Assembly: GCA_002419215.1 (NCBI GenBank)
Contig: DIFQ01000077.1
Coordinates: 1-25,078, forward strand
Origin: Syntrophaceae bacterium UBA5744
Lineage (GTDB): Bacteria > Desulfobacterota > Syntrophia > Syntrophales > UBA2192
Direction: 5' to 3'
Length of the DNA stretch: 25,078 nt
The translations under genes and the position numbers were made by a program. Positions 7,538 through 14,540 of this stretch are shown one piece after another; within the stretch, counting starts at the first letter, position 1, and each line of letters opens with the position of its first letter. The notes beneath the pieces are model-generated. The model was not told the DNA's origin and did not search any database. It saw nothing but the letters and a program-made list of their open reading frames with translations.

Positions 7538-8335
7538 TCATCCTCCCACAAGCTCAGCGCATAGCACCGTCACCGCCTGGCCGCCGATCAGGACGCGGTC
7601 ATCCTTCAGGCCGACGCGAAGGATGCCCCCGCGCGATGAAGCCTGGTATGCCCTGAGCGTCGTCTTGCCAAGCTTTCCGCCCCAGTAAGGCCCGAGGCAG
7701 CAGTGGGCCGAGCCCGTTACCGGGTCCTCGTCCACCCCCACGGCCGGGGCGAAGAAGCGCGAGGCAAAATCGAAGCCCTCCAGGATGCTGCGGCTCGTCA
7801 CAATGACCCCTCGCATGTCGACCTTTTTCAGGAGGGTCATGTCGGGGCTGAGATCTCGAACGATCTGTTCGTCGCCCACCTCGATGAGATAGTCGAAGCG
7901 GTTGCGCCCCGAGTACCGGGGCTGCACGCCCAGGGCCTCCGCCAGTTCCGGCGGGATATCGGCCGGCTTTTCCGGTTCAGCGGGGAAGTCCATCTCGATC
8001 CAGTCACCCTTCTTCGACGCGGAAAGGATCCCGCTGCGGGTGTGAAACCGCGCGGTTTCAACTGCCGCCAGCTCCCCGGTCTCCCAGAGGATGTGGGCGC
8101 TCGCAAGGGTTGCGTGGCCGCAGAGATCGACCTCGACGGCAGGGGTGAACCAGCGCAGGGTGTAGCTGCCGTCGGCACGTTTTTCGAGAAAGGCCGTTTC
8201 CGAAAGGTTCATCTCCCGGGCCACGTCCTGTCTCCAGCCGTCATCGCGGGGCTCTTTCAAGATGCACACGGCGGCGGGATTGCCCCTGAATGCGCGGTCC
8301 GCAAAGGCGTCCACGACATGGATTCGCGGGTTCAT
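7538..8335 (-). CDS. PhzF family protein (isomerase/epimerase fold)
   Basis: A 265-aa member of the PhzF/DAP-epimerase-like superfamily. The N-terminus IHVVDAFADRAFRGNPAAVC, the catalytic acid Glu46 in LSETAFLE, the RWFTPAVEVDLCGHATLA block and DEDPVTGSAHCCLGPYW near the C-terminus are the standard landmarks. Length fits the family. PhzF itself isomerises a phenazine precursor, but most family members are uncharacterised and no phenazine gene is nearby, so the substrate is unknown. The upstream ribosome site is weak (GGGGTACG). It is flanked by repeat elements on both sides, so it is probably its own transcript. Confidence 0.9.
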   Translation of the reverse strand: MNPRIHVVDAFADRAFRGNPAAVCILKEPRDDGWRQDVAREMNLSETAFLEKRADGSYTLRWFTPAVEVDLCGHATLASAHILWETGELAAVETARFHTRSGILSASKKGDWIEMDFPAEPEKPADIPPELAEALGVQPRYSGRNRFDYLIEVGDEQIVRDLSPDMTLLKKVDMRGVIVTSRSILEGFDFASRFFAPAVGVDEDPVTGSAHCCLGPYWGGKLGKTTLRAYQASSRGGILRVGLKDDRVLIGGQAVTVLCAELVGG

Positions 8336-8390
8336 CGCTCGTACCCCTTTTCGACCGTCCGAGTCATGGTGTTGAAAAACACCTTGTCAC

Positions 8391-8598
8391 GCAGGCTGTT
8401 CAAAAATGCTTAGATGCAATGCGCCCGTTGGAGATGAAGAAGTGAGGAAATAAGGAAGAGCAGAGGATCGGAGTGGAGATAAATTTATTTCTTTTCTTAT
8501 CCGCGCTTCCTCACTTCCGCTCTTCCGATCTTCGCGCCGTGATCTCGAGAGGTGAGATCGCTGCGTTAGACGGGATGCGCCCCCGGTCAACAGCCTGC
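8391..8598. repeat. Dispersed imperfect inverted repeat with GCAGGCTGTT ends
   Basis: The left end reads GCAGGCTGTTCAAAAATGC and the right end (8586-8598) reads GTCAACAGCCTGC, the inverse of the left end; the inner flanks GATGCAATGCGCCC and GATGCGCCC also correspond. From memory this resembles a dispersed intergenic repeat common in Desulfobacterota genomes with ends GCAGGCTGTTGAAAAA. Its interior has been replaced or expanded by word-array hairpin D. The gap 8336-8616 holds nothing else that I see. Confidence 0.5.
8435..8535. repeat. Word-array hairpin D (8-nt units)
   Basis: The left arm (8435-8482) is 8-nt words such as GAAGTGAG and GAAATAAG; the right arm (8497-8535) is words ending CTTC such as CTCACTTC and CGCTCTTC. 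The arms are imperfect complements around an AT-rich loop. The right arm contains GCTCTTCCGATCT at 8519-8531. Confidence 0.7.
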
Positions 8599-8616
8599 CA
8601 GTCAGGGCCTCCGGGG

Positions 8617-9066
8617 TCACTTTGGTGGCTCCGGTTTCAGGAGGACCTGCTTGATGTTGTTGCCCTCGTTGGCCTCCTCGACCTGTTCCGTAATGTCCAT
8701 CCAGACCCGGACCGCCATGGGCTCCGTGATCTTGACGGGACTTTCGTACGTCAGCTTCCCGCCGGGGTCGCGGAGGGCCCGGTCCGGGTCCGCGGCCCAG
8801 AGGGTCGCGTAGTCCACGAACTCCACGCCGATCATGATCACGAAACAGGCCGCATACGATTCCGTGGACCTCCAGGCGCTCTCGGGCAGGGGCCCCGGGC
8901 CCGCATTGCGGATCTCCACGACGATGTTCCCCGAGGGATTCAGAGTGATCTTGTCGACGACCAGGTCCGGCTTCGGAGTGGCCTCCTGTGCCGATACCCA
9001 AACGGCCGGGCACAGCAGGGACCCGATGGTGATCATCGCGATGACGATCCGATTCGTGCGTCGCAT
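8617..9066 (-). CDS. Secreted CARDB-domain protein
   Basis: A 149-aa protein with a Sec signal peptide: basic MRRTNR, a hydrophobic core over residues 7-20, and a likely cleavage after VSA or VSAQ near residue 26. The mature part begins with PDLVVDKITLNPSGNIVVEIRN and ends with VWMDITEQVEEANEGNN, the typical opening and closing strands of a CARDB (cell adhesion related) immunoglobulin-like fold. It has no catalytic motif. The role is probably extracytoplasmic binding or structure. The ATG at 9066 has GGAGG five bases upstream. The frame is open much further upstream, but that part is antisense-type sequence in another frame of ccsA. It lies 47 bases after ccsA on the same strand and may be the last gene of the cytochrome maturation operon. 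Confidence 0.78.
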   Translation of the reverse strand: MRRTNRIVIAMITIGSLLCPAVWVSAQEATPKPDLVVDKITLNPSGNIVVEIRNAGPGPLPESAWRSTESYAACFVIMIGVEFVDYATLWAADPDRALRDPGGKLTYESPVKITEPMAVRVWMDITEQVEEANEGNNIKQVLLKPEPPK

Positions 9067-9113
9067 GGTTTCCTCCGTTATTCCATTTCTGTTGTTTGCA
9101 ACTCCGCACCCCG

Positions 9114-9956
9114 TCACGTGAGGTAGCTGTGCAGGCTGTCCAGGTAGTTTACCCCCAGGTAGGTGAAGAGCACCGACACAAACCCCGCTATGGCCATGAC
9201 GGCGATGCGCTTGCCCCTCCAGCCGCGAATGAGACGGGCATGGAGCAGGGCGGCATAGATGAGCCATGTGATGAGCGACCAGGTCTCCTTCGGGTCCCAG
9301 CTCCAGTAGGACCCCCAGGCAAAGTCGGCCCAGACCGAGCCCGTGATGATCCCCAGGGAGAGAAAGATGAACCCCATGATCGTGCTGTGGTAGATGAGGT
9401 CCTCGATGGCCCCCTCGTCGGGGAAGAATCCCCCGCGGCCTTTCGAGGGGTTCCCCGATCCGGCAACGAAGCGCCGCGCGAAGAAAAGGACCCCCAGCCC
9501 GAAGGCGATCGTGAAGGCCCCGTATCCCATGAAGCACGTCAAGACGTGGCTGGTGAGCCAGTTGCTCTGCAGGGCCGGGATAAGCGGCTGGATTCGCGTT
9601 GCCTCATCCGGGGAAAGAGAGGCGTAGGCCATGGACAAAAAGGCTACGGGCGTGACGAAGGGCCCCAGGAACCGGTTCCGGATGCGCCACTCCGTGACGA
9701 GGTACAGCAGCATGATGGCCCAGGAAAAGAAGATCATGGACTCGTAGAAGTTGGCAAGGGGCGCATGCCCGATGCCGAGCCGGTAGGATTCCCACCAGCG
9801 CACGGCGATGCCGGCCGTATGCAAGGCCAGCCCGGCCAGGGCCGTCCCCGTGGCAAGCTTTCCCCAGTATTCGTCATCCCTCAGCAGGCGGATCAGGTAG
9901 AAAGCCATGGCAACGAGATAGATCACCGTTGTCCAGCCGAGCATTTTCGTATTCAT
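9114..9956 (-). CDS. ccsA: System II cytochrome c maturation protein CcsA (ResC-like)
   Basis: A 280-aa polytopic membrane protein that handles haem for covalent attachment to apocytochromes outside the membrane. The tryptophan-rich WWD signature is plain at WGSYWSWDPKETWSL near the C-terminus, followed by ITWLIYAALLHAR. About eight hydrophobic segments are visible, with conserved histidines at GHAPLAN and SHVLTCF. The ATG overlaps the stop of the upstream resB in TGATG, so the two are translationally coupled; a TTG three bases earlier is possible but less likely. Together with ResB it forms the system II haem ligation complex. The c-type P460 protein at 17744 would be a client. Confidence 0.93.
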   Translation of the reverse strand: MNTKMLGWTTVIYLVAMAFYLIRLLRDDEYWGKLATGTALAGLALHTAGIAVRWWESYRLGIGHAPLANFYESMIFFSWAIMLLYLVTEWRIRNRFLGPFVTPVAFLSMAYASLSPDEATRIQPLIPALQSNWLTSHVLTCFMGYGAFTIAFGLGVLFFARRFVAGSGNPSKGRGGFFPDEGAIEDLIYHSTIMGFIFLSLGIITGSVWADFAWGSYWSWDPKETWSLITWLIYAALLHARLIRGWRGKRIAVMAIAGFVSVLFTYLGVNYLDSLHSYLT

Positions 9957-11338
9957 CAAGTTGTACCCTTGTAGGATCCGATGATCCGTTCGATCTCCCG
10001 GTCAAGCTTCACGGGGTCCCGGTTGCAGCGCCCGGCGATGCAGACTCGCGTCTTGCCGTGCTTTCGGTCCAGGCGGACAAAGACCTGCCGGTGCGAGGAG
10101 AAAAAGGTCAGCAGAAATCCCGCCACCAGCAAAAAAGCGCCCGCCCCGACGACGGGGACCCCGGGATCCCGGGTGACCTTGAGTCCCGTGTAGAAGGACG
10201 TCTCGATCCCGTCCAGCGCGAACCGGTAAGGACTGTAGAGGCCGGCATCGAACTGGGGAACCTGTTTCGTGATTCCCGGGTTCTGTTCCTCGATGGCGTC
10301 GATGAACCTGAACACCCAGAAGGAAAGCGCCTTGTCGCCGGCCGTGATGCCGACCTTGACGGCAGGTCCCATCCGCATCAGATTGCCCTCGATGCGGAGG
10401 ATCTCCACCTGAGCCCTCCCCCTGTCGATGGCAAAGCGTTCGCCCTGGCGCGCCCGCTTGACGATCTGCTCGCCCTTTTTCGTGATCTTGAGAACGGCCT
10501 CACCGGGAACGGAGCCGTAGCTCGACTGGTAGAAGCGGATTCCCTCGAACTCGAGCGGGTGGTTGACCATGAGCACGCCCTTCGCCCGGATCTCCCCGCC
10601 CTTCAGGAAGGACAGGTCGGACCGGTAGAGCTTGGGCATGCCGCTGTCGTAGAATTCGACGTCGAAGTCGTCGCACTTCACGTCGAAGCCGAGTTCCATG
10701 ACCCCCTTGCCGCCCCGCAGCTCGATGCGGTCGGCCGAGCCGCCTTCGGGGATGTTCACTGCCCCGTCAAAACCGAGAAGGGACCCGATGACGGCGCCGA
10801 GGATGATGACCAGAACGCCGGCATGGATCACGTAGACCCCGAAATAGGACCAGGCGCCCTTGTGGCCCGAAAGCCAGGTTGCCTGATCGGTCCCTTTCCG
10901 CTCCACGCCGCCGAGGGCCTTTTTCAGGACCTGCTCCATCCTGGCCGCCTCGTCCTCCACGGTGCCTTCGGCCGCGAGAACCTGCCCGGGGGGCAGATCC
11001 TCGTAGAGGCCGGGGCGGTCCGGCTCGGGCTTCCTGCGGTAGAGTCGAAGGGAAGCAGGCAGGCGGTTCAGGGAACAGACGACGAGGTTGACCGTGAGCA
11101 GCGCCATCAGCAGGAGAAACCATGGCGAGCGGTAGAGGTCATTGAGCTGCAGAACCTTGAGAACTCCCGAAAGGGCGGGCGGGAGTTTCTGAGCGGCCTC
11201 CCCCGCCGCATCCTGCTGAGGGATGACGGTTCCCACGATGGCTGCGAGGGCTATGAGGAGCAAAAGAAAAAGAGTCAGTCTGACCGACGAGAAAAACGAC
11301 CAGACCGGGTTTTTCGAGGTTTTTTTCTCTTCTTGCAA
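9956..11338 (-). CDS. resB: System II cytochrome c maturation protein ResB (Ccs1-like)
   Basis: A 460-aa ResB/Ccs1 protein, partner of CcsA. Hydrophobic segments are visible at about 20-40 (LFLLLLIALAAIVGTVIPQQ), 70-90, around 168-190 (SYFGVYVIHAGVLVIILGA) and near the C-terminus before the HRQVFVRL tail, with a large extracytoplasmic domain between the third and fourth. The VIH motif in the third segment is the expected haem-related histidine. I give a TTG start at 11338 (TTG CAA GAA GAG) with GGAG about nine bases upstream; no nearby in-frame ATG exists, so the exact N-terminus is uncertain. Its stop overlaps the start of ccsA. Confidence 0.9.
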   Translation of the reverse strand: MQEEKKTSKNPVWSFFSSVRLTLFLLLLIALAAIVGTVIPQQDAAGEAAQKLPPALSGVLKVLQLNDLYRSPWFLLLMALLTVNLVVCSLNRLPASLRLYRRKPEPDRPGLYEDLPPGQVLAAEGTVEDEAARMEQVLKKALGGVERKGTDQATWLSGHKGAWSYFGVYVIHAGVLVIILGAVIGSLLGFDGAVNIPEGGSADRIELRGGKGVMELGFDVKCDDFDVEFYDSGMPKLYRSDLSFLKGGEIRAKGVLMVNHPLEFEGIRFYQSSYGSVPGEAVLKITKKGEQIVKRARQGERFAIDRGRAQVEILRIEGNLMRMGPAVKVGITAGDKALSFWVFRFIDAIEEQNPGITKQVPQFDAGLYSPYRFALDGIETSFYTGLKVTRDPGVPVVGAGAFLLVAGFLLTFFSSHRQVFVRLDRKHGKTRVCIAGRCNRDPVKLDREIERIIGSYKGTT

Positions 11339-11364
11339 AAAGTTGTCTCCGCGTTCTTCGTATT

Positions 11365-11461
11365 TTCCGCTCTTCCTGACTTCCGCTCTTCCGATCTTCT
11401 CGAACGGAAGGCATGCGCCTGTCCGGAATCGGCAACCTTACAATACCTCGCAATACCTCGC
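11365..11461. repeat. Word arrays E (8-nt) and H (10-nt) between ftsH and resB
   Basis: At 11365-11401 four 8-nt words end in CTTC (CGCTCTTC, CTGACTTC, CGATCTTC), the same family as the right arms of hairpins C and D but without an opposite arm. It contains GCTCTTCCGATCT at 11385-11397. At 11441-11460 CAATACCTCG is repeated twice exactly. The element occupies the gap between two same-strand genes. Confidence 0.6.
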
Positions 11462-11468
11462 GAGAGCC

Positions 11469-13286
11469 CTAAGCGGCCGGCAGCGCCTTCCCCTCCATGA
11501 GGGCCATCAGTTCCGTCCCCTCGATCTTCTCCCTCTGCAGCAGGAGAGCCGCCCCCTTTTCGAGGACATCCCGCTTGCCGGCAAGGATCGCCTTGGCCTT
11601 CCCGTATTCGCTGTCGATAATCGCCCGGATCTCCCGGTCGATGAGCTCCGCAGTGGCCTCGCTGTAGTCGCCGCCCTCGGGGGCCATCATGTCCAGGTAA
11701 GGGGACCTTTTATCCCGGGCGAAATAGACCTGCCCGACCTGGCTGCTCATGCCGTATTCCTTCACCATGCTCCGGGCCATGTCCGTGGCACGGGCCAGGT
11801 CGTTGTGAGCCCCCGTCGAAACATCGCCGAAGACGATCTCTTCAGAGGCCCGTCCGCCGAGAAGGGATGCGATCCGGTTGAGGATCTCCGTTTTTCTCAG
11901 GAGGAAACGGTCCTCCGTGGGGACCTGCATGGTGTAGCCCAGGGCCGCGATCCCCCGCGGGATGATGGAGATCTTCTGGACGGGGTCCGTTCCCGGAAGC
12001 GACAGGGCGACCAAGGCGTGGCCCACTTCGTGGTAGGCCACGATCTCGCGCTCCTGCGGGTTGATGAGGCGGTTCTTCTTCTCGAGACCGGCCACCACCC
12101 GTTCGATGGACTCGACGAATTCCGCCATCCCGACTTCTTTTTTCCCGTGCCGCACTGCCAGCAGTGCGGCCTCGTTGACGAGATTCGCCAGGTCGGCGCC
12201 GACCATGCCCGGCGTCATCCCGGCCAGTTTTTCCAGGTCCACATCGTTTCCCAGCTTCACGTTCTTGACGTGAACCGCCAGGATCTCCGCGCGCCCTTTC
12301 TTGTCGGGGCGATCGACGAGGACATGCCGGTCGAATCGTCCCGGCCTCAGGAGCGCCGGGTCGAGGATCTCGGGCCGGTTCGTGGCGGCCATGAGGATGA
12401 CCCCCACCTTGGGGTCGAACCCGTCCATCTCCGTCAGGAGCTGGTTCAGCGTCTGCTCCCGCTCATCGTGCCCGCCGCCGGGCATCCCGAAGCCCCTCGC
12501 CTTCCCCAGGGCGTCGAGTTCGTCGATGAAGATGATGCAGGGGGCCTTCTTCTTGGCCTGATCGAAGAGGTCGCGAACGCGGGCCGCCCCCAGCCCGACG
12601 AACATCTCGACGAACTCGGAGCCGCTCAGGCTGAAGAACGGCACGCCGCTTTCTCCCGCAACGGCTTTAGCCAGCAGGGTCTTCCCCGTCCCCGGGGGAC
12701 CGACCAGGAGGATCCCCTTCGGGATCCGGCCGCCGATCTCGGTGAACCTGCCGGGGTTCTTCAAGAACTCGATCTCCTCCATCAATTCCTGCTTCGCCTC
12801 GTCGACGCCGGCCACGTCCTTGAAGGTGATCTTGATCTCGTTTTCCATGTAGATCTTGGCCTTGCTCTTGCCAAGCGTCATGAACCCGGCCTGCTGCCCT
12901 CCCATTCTCTTCATCAGGAGGTACCAGATGCCGAAAAAGATAAAGATGGGAAACATCCACGAGAACAGATCACGCAGGAAGGTGCTCTCCACCTCCCCCT
13001 TGAAGGTCACCTGGTACTTGTCCAGCAGTTCCGAAAGGTCGCCATCGACCCGGATGGTCCGGAAGGGCTGGGGCTCGCCGGGCTTGCCCTCCACCTTCAT
13101 CTTCCCTTCGATGCGGTTGGCCGTTATGGCCACCTCGGACACTTTCCCTTCCTTGAGGAGCTTGAGGAACTGGCTGTAGGGGATCACCTGGGAGCTCATC
13201 ATGGAGGCGATGTAGCTCTGGATGAGCAGAACGGCCCACACCGCCAGAAGAATGTATAACAGGGAAAATTTGTGTTCCTTCTTCAT
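11469..13286 (-). CDS. ftsH: ATP-dependent zinc metalloprotease FtsH
   Basis: A 605-aa membrane-anchored AAA+ protease for quality control of membrane and soluble proteins. Two membrane segments (about 8-28 and 108-125) flank a small extracytoplasmic domain. The AAA module shows Walker A GPPGTGKT (196-203), Walker B IIFIDELDA (about 251-259), the pore-loop region MFVGLGAARVRDLF, and the second region of homology ATNRPEILDPALLRPGRFDR. The zinc site HEVGH is at 419-423. The length is slightly short of the 610-650 common in the family, with a short C-terminal tail. The ATG at 13286 has GGAG about 12 bases upstream. It appears to have its own promoter (13369-13397), downstream of the terminator of the ModE-like gene. 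Confidence 0.97.
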   Translation of the reverse strand: MKKEHKFSLLYILLAVWAVLLIQSYIASMMSSQVIPYSQFLKLLKEGKVSEVAITANRIEGKMKVEGKPGEPQPFRTIRVDGDLSELLDKYQVTFKGEVESTFLRDLFSWMFPIFIFFGIWYLLMKRMGGQQAGFMTLGKSKAKIYMENEIKITFKDVAGVDEAKQELMEEIEFLKNPGRFTEIGGRIPKGILLVGPPGTGKTLLAKAVAGESGVPFFSLSGSEFVEMFVGLGAARVRDLFDQAKKKAPCIIFIDELDALGKARGFGMPGGGHDEREQTLNQLLTEMDGFDPKVGVILMAATNRPEILDPALLRPGRFDRHVLVDRPDKKGRAEILAVHVKNVKLGNDVDLEKLAGMTPGMVGADLANLVNEAALLAVRHGKKEVGMAEFVESIERVVAGLEKKNRLINPQEREIVAYHEVGHALVALSLPGTDPVQKISIIPRGIAALGYTMQVPTEDRFLLRKTEILNRIASLLGGRASEEIVFGDVSTGAHNDLARATDMARSMVKEYGMSSQVGQVYFARDKRSPYLDMMAPEGGDYSEATAELIDREIRAIIDSEYGKAKAILAGKRDVLEKGAALLLQREKIEGTELMALMEGKALPAA

Positions 13287-13368
13287 CGTCGTCGCTTTGC
13301 TCCTGTCACCTGTCGGCCGTTTTCCGTCCTGGTTGCCTGATCCTTATCGATCCATTTAAAGCCGATTT

Positions 13369-13397
13369 AAAATATCAATTCGCGACCGCCCTGTAAA
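13369..13397 (-). promoter_or_regulatory. Candidate sigma70 promoter of ftsH
   Basis: On the minus strand TTTACA (13397-13392) and TATTTT (13374-13369) are 17 bases apart, placing transcription start near 13362 and a leader of about 76 bases before ftsH. Confidence 0.5.
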
Positions 13398-13414
13398 TCG
13401 ACATTTTGCAGTGA

Positions 13415-13446
13415 CACAAAAAATACCCGGCACTTTCGCACCGGGT
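13415..13446 (-). terminator. Intrinsic terminator of the ModE-like gene
   Basis: On the minus strand ACCCGGTGC, a GAAA tetraloop and GTGCCGGGT form a 9-bp stem (two G-U pairs), followed directly by ATTTTTTG. It lies about 100 bases after the ModE-like stop and separates that gene from ftsH. Confidence 0.8.
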
Positions 13447-13481
13447 GCGGGCTAAATCTTTACATTATTATCTTCTTCCTA

Positions 13482-13546
13482 CACTAGCCACAAGCCACTG
13501 ATCACTAGCCACTGTCTTTCTTCACTCAGGCACTTCATCGCTTCCT
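13482..13546. repeat. Word array F (7-nt then 8-nt units) after the ModE-like gene
   Basis: 13482-13516 is five consecutive 7-nt words of the form CACTAGC/CACAAGC/CACTGAT. From 13523 an 8-nt series follows (CACTCAGG, CACTTCAT, CGCTTCCT), running into the stop codon of the ModE-like gene. No complementary arm is visible, unlike hairpins A to D. Confidence 0.65.
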
Positions 13547-13863
13547 CACGGCAGCCTGGCCTGATACTCCTCGAGCAGCGAATTTATTTTATTCTCCAGT
13601 TCGACAAAGGCATCCTTCATGTTCTTTGCTTCCTCCGTCAGGCGCATTCCCTGGCGGTTGTTGGTCAGCTCCACGAGGGGCATTCCCAGGCGGTCCTCGG
13701 AAGCCCTCAGGCGACCCCAGGCTGCCCTGTAGGACATTTTCAGTTTTTTCGCCGCCGCACTCAGGCTCTGGCACTCTTCGACGGCCTCCAGCAGTTCAAA
13801 TCGACCGGGCCCGAAGATCACGCGGCCATCTTTTTCCAGCCACAGTTTATGCTTGATATACAT
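13546..13863 (-). CDS. Short ModE-like (winged helix) molybdate/tungstate-type regulator
   Basis: A 105-aa DNA-binding protein matching the N-terminal domain of ModE, the molybdate-responsive regulator. It starts MYIKHKLWLEKDGRVIFGPG, then has the helix-turn-helix SLSAAAKKLKMSYRAAWGRL (about residues 33-52), a turn at GMPLVEL and a wing with NNRQGMRLTEE, ending in a helix that in ModE serves dimerisation. The C-terminal oxyanion-binding (TOBE/Mop) domain is absent, so if it senses metal it needs another route, or it only binds DNA. AAAGGAGAGG precedes the ATG. It is divergent from the AOR modules, which need W or Mo cofactor, and its own predicted promoter overlaps the inverted repeat shared by both modules; control of those modules is a reasonable inference. 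Confidence 0.85.
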   Translation of the reverse strand: MYIKHKLWLEKDGRVIFGPGRFELLEAVEECQSLSAAAKKLKMSYRAAWGRLRASEDRLGMPLVELTNNRQGMRLTEEAKNMKDAFVELENKINSLLEEYQARLP

Positions 13864-13925
13864 TTCCTCTCCTTTGGGTCGGCCGGAGCCGGATATGCCG
13901 TCCCGATGCTGCGAACTTGCGTCCT

Positions 13926-13954
13926 ATTCTGCACGACAGGCACACTTATGTCAA
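13926..13954 (-). promoter_or_regulatory. Predicted promoter of the ModE-like gene
   Basis: On the minus strand TTGACA (13954-13949) and CAGAAT (13931-13926) are 17 bases apart, with start near 13919 and a leader of about 56 bases. The -35 box lies inside the inverted repeat 13946-13965, so a protein bound there would block this promoter. The TTGACA is inherent to the repeat; the -10 box is what makes this copy specific. Confidence 0.5.
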
Positions 13955-13965
13955 ACATGGCATAA
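13946..13965. promoter_or_regulatory. Operator-like inverted repeat, copy 1
   Basis: TTATGTCAAACATGGCATAA has 8-bp arms around AACA with one mismatch. A nearly identical site is at 17295. Its centre is about 81 bases upstream of the predicted start of module 1 transcription. Confidence 0.75.
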
Positions 13966-13969
13966 CTAG

Positions 13970-13983
13970 TTGATATAATTGCA
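13970..13983. promoter_or_regulatory. FNR-like site, copy 1
   Basis: TTGATATAATTGCA resembles one half of the FNR consensus TTGAT-N4-ATCAA; the other half is degenerate here. The copy at 17319 is more symmetric. The centre is about 60 bases upstream of the predicted transcription start. TATAAT within it could alternatively be a -10 box. Confidence 0.45.
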
Positions 13984-14001
13984 CTATTCTTTGAATAACC
14001 G

Positions 14002-14030
14002 TTGACTTCGCCTCGAGGATCCGATTATAG
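14002..14030 (+). promoter_or_regulatory. Promoter of AOR module 1
   Basis: TTGACT (14002-14007) and TTATAG (14025-14030) are 17 bases apart. The same TTGACT-N17-TTATA core occurs before module 2 at the same distance from the two upstream sites, which supports it strongly. Confidence 0.7.
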
Positions 14031-14475
14031 TCCTTTTCGAACGTAGACCTCACGTTGCGTGGCGCTCTTTCATCGGTTCTTTTTTTCATCAGGCTCTTCC
14101 ATCGTGAACGAGTGCGAGGGGGTCAGCGCAATCGGGGGTCAGCGATTCGGGAAGGCTTTCTGTGGCTGTTTCCGGACGATCCACGTGCCGGCGGAGCCTT
14201 ACAACCAATACCGGTCCTTGCGAGGGATCCCTGACGACCGCAAGATCGCCCCTCCGATATTTTTATTCTTCACTGCGCGATCCGTTCGCGGGTTATGAGC
14301 GTTCGTTTTCACGCGTCATCGGCATCCGCAAAACACGACCCTGTCCTTCTTTATCCAATCGATTCGAACGGAGTCCGAGAGACGAGGGCATCCCGTGCCA
14401 TGAGACCCGGACACCGAACAACTGCGCCCGCACGAACCGGAAAGAAATACAAAGAGAGACAATTTGAAAGGAGGT
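14031..14475 (+). other. Long untranslated leader of module 1
   Basis: About 440 bases between the promoter and the conserved 5' block, with no convincing gene. One hairpin candidate is CTTGCG (14217-14222) with CGCAAG (14239-14244) enclosing AGGGATCCCT. Open frames here have no ribosome site and no recognisable product. A riboswitch is possible in such a leader but I could not match it to a known class. From about 14453 to 14540 the sequence is closely similar to 18302-18391 before module 2. Confidence 0.4.
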
Positions 14476-14538
14476 GTGCCCGGATTCATCTCGTTGATGT
14501 GTCAAGCCCTTACCAAGAGGCAATCCAATGGAGGTTAG
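14476..14538 (+). other. Conserved 20-codon leader ORF candidate, copy 1
   Basis: A GTG-started frame (VPGFISLMCQALTKRQSNGG) ends in TAG two bases before the Fe-S gene; its GGA-GGT codons contain the ribosome site of that gene. AAAGGAGG lies upstream but only one base from the GTG, poor spacing, and the internal ATG at 14497 is too far from it. The same frame is open in copy 2. Translation is uncertain. Confidence 0.3.
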
Positions 14539-14540
14539 AC

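Noticed and set aside
8519..8531. Adapter contamination as the source of GCTCTTCCGATCT
   Set aside because: The match lies inside an 8-nt periodic array with complementary arms, and related words without the adapter sequence occur at other loci, so a natural origin is more likely. Kept as a caution.
14031..14475. Moco/Tuco riboswitch in the module 1 leader
   Set aside because: I could not identify the expected set of stems by eye; a covariance model search would decide.
14295..14540. Longer N-terminus for the module 1 Fe-S protein
   Set aside because: The module 2 copy has an in-frame stop just upstream of the matching Met, and the Tat leader starts there.
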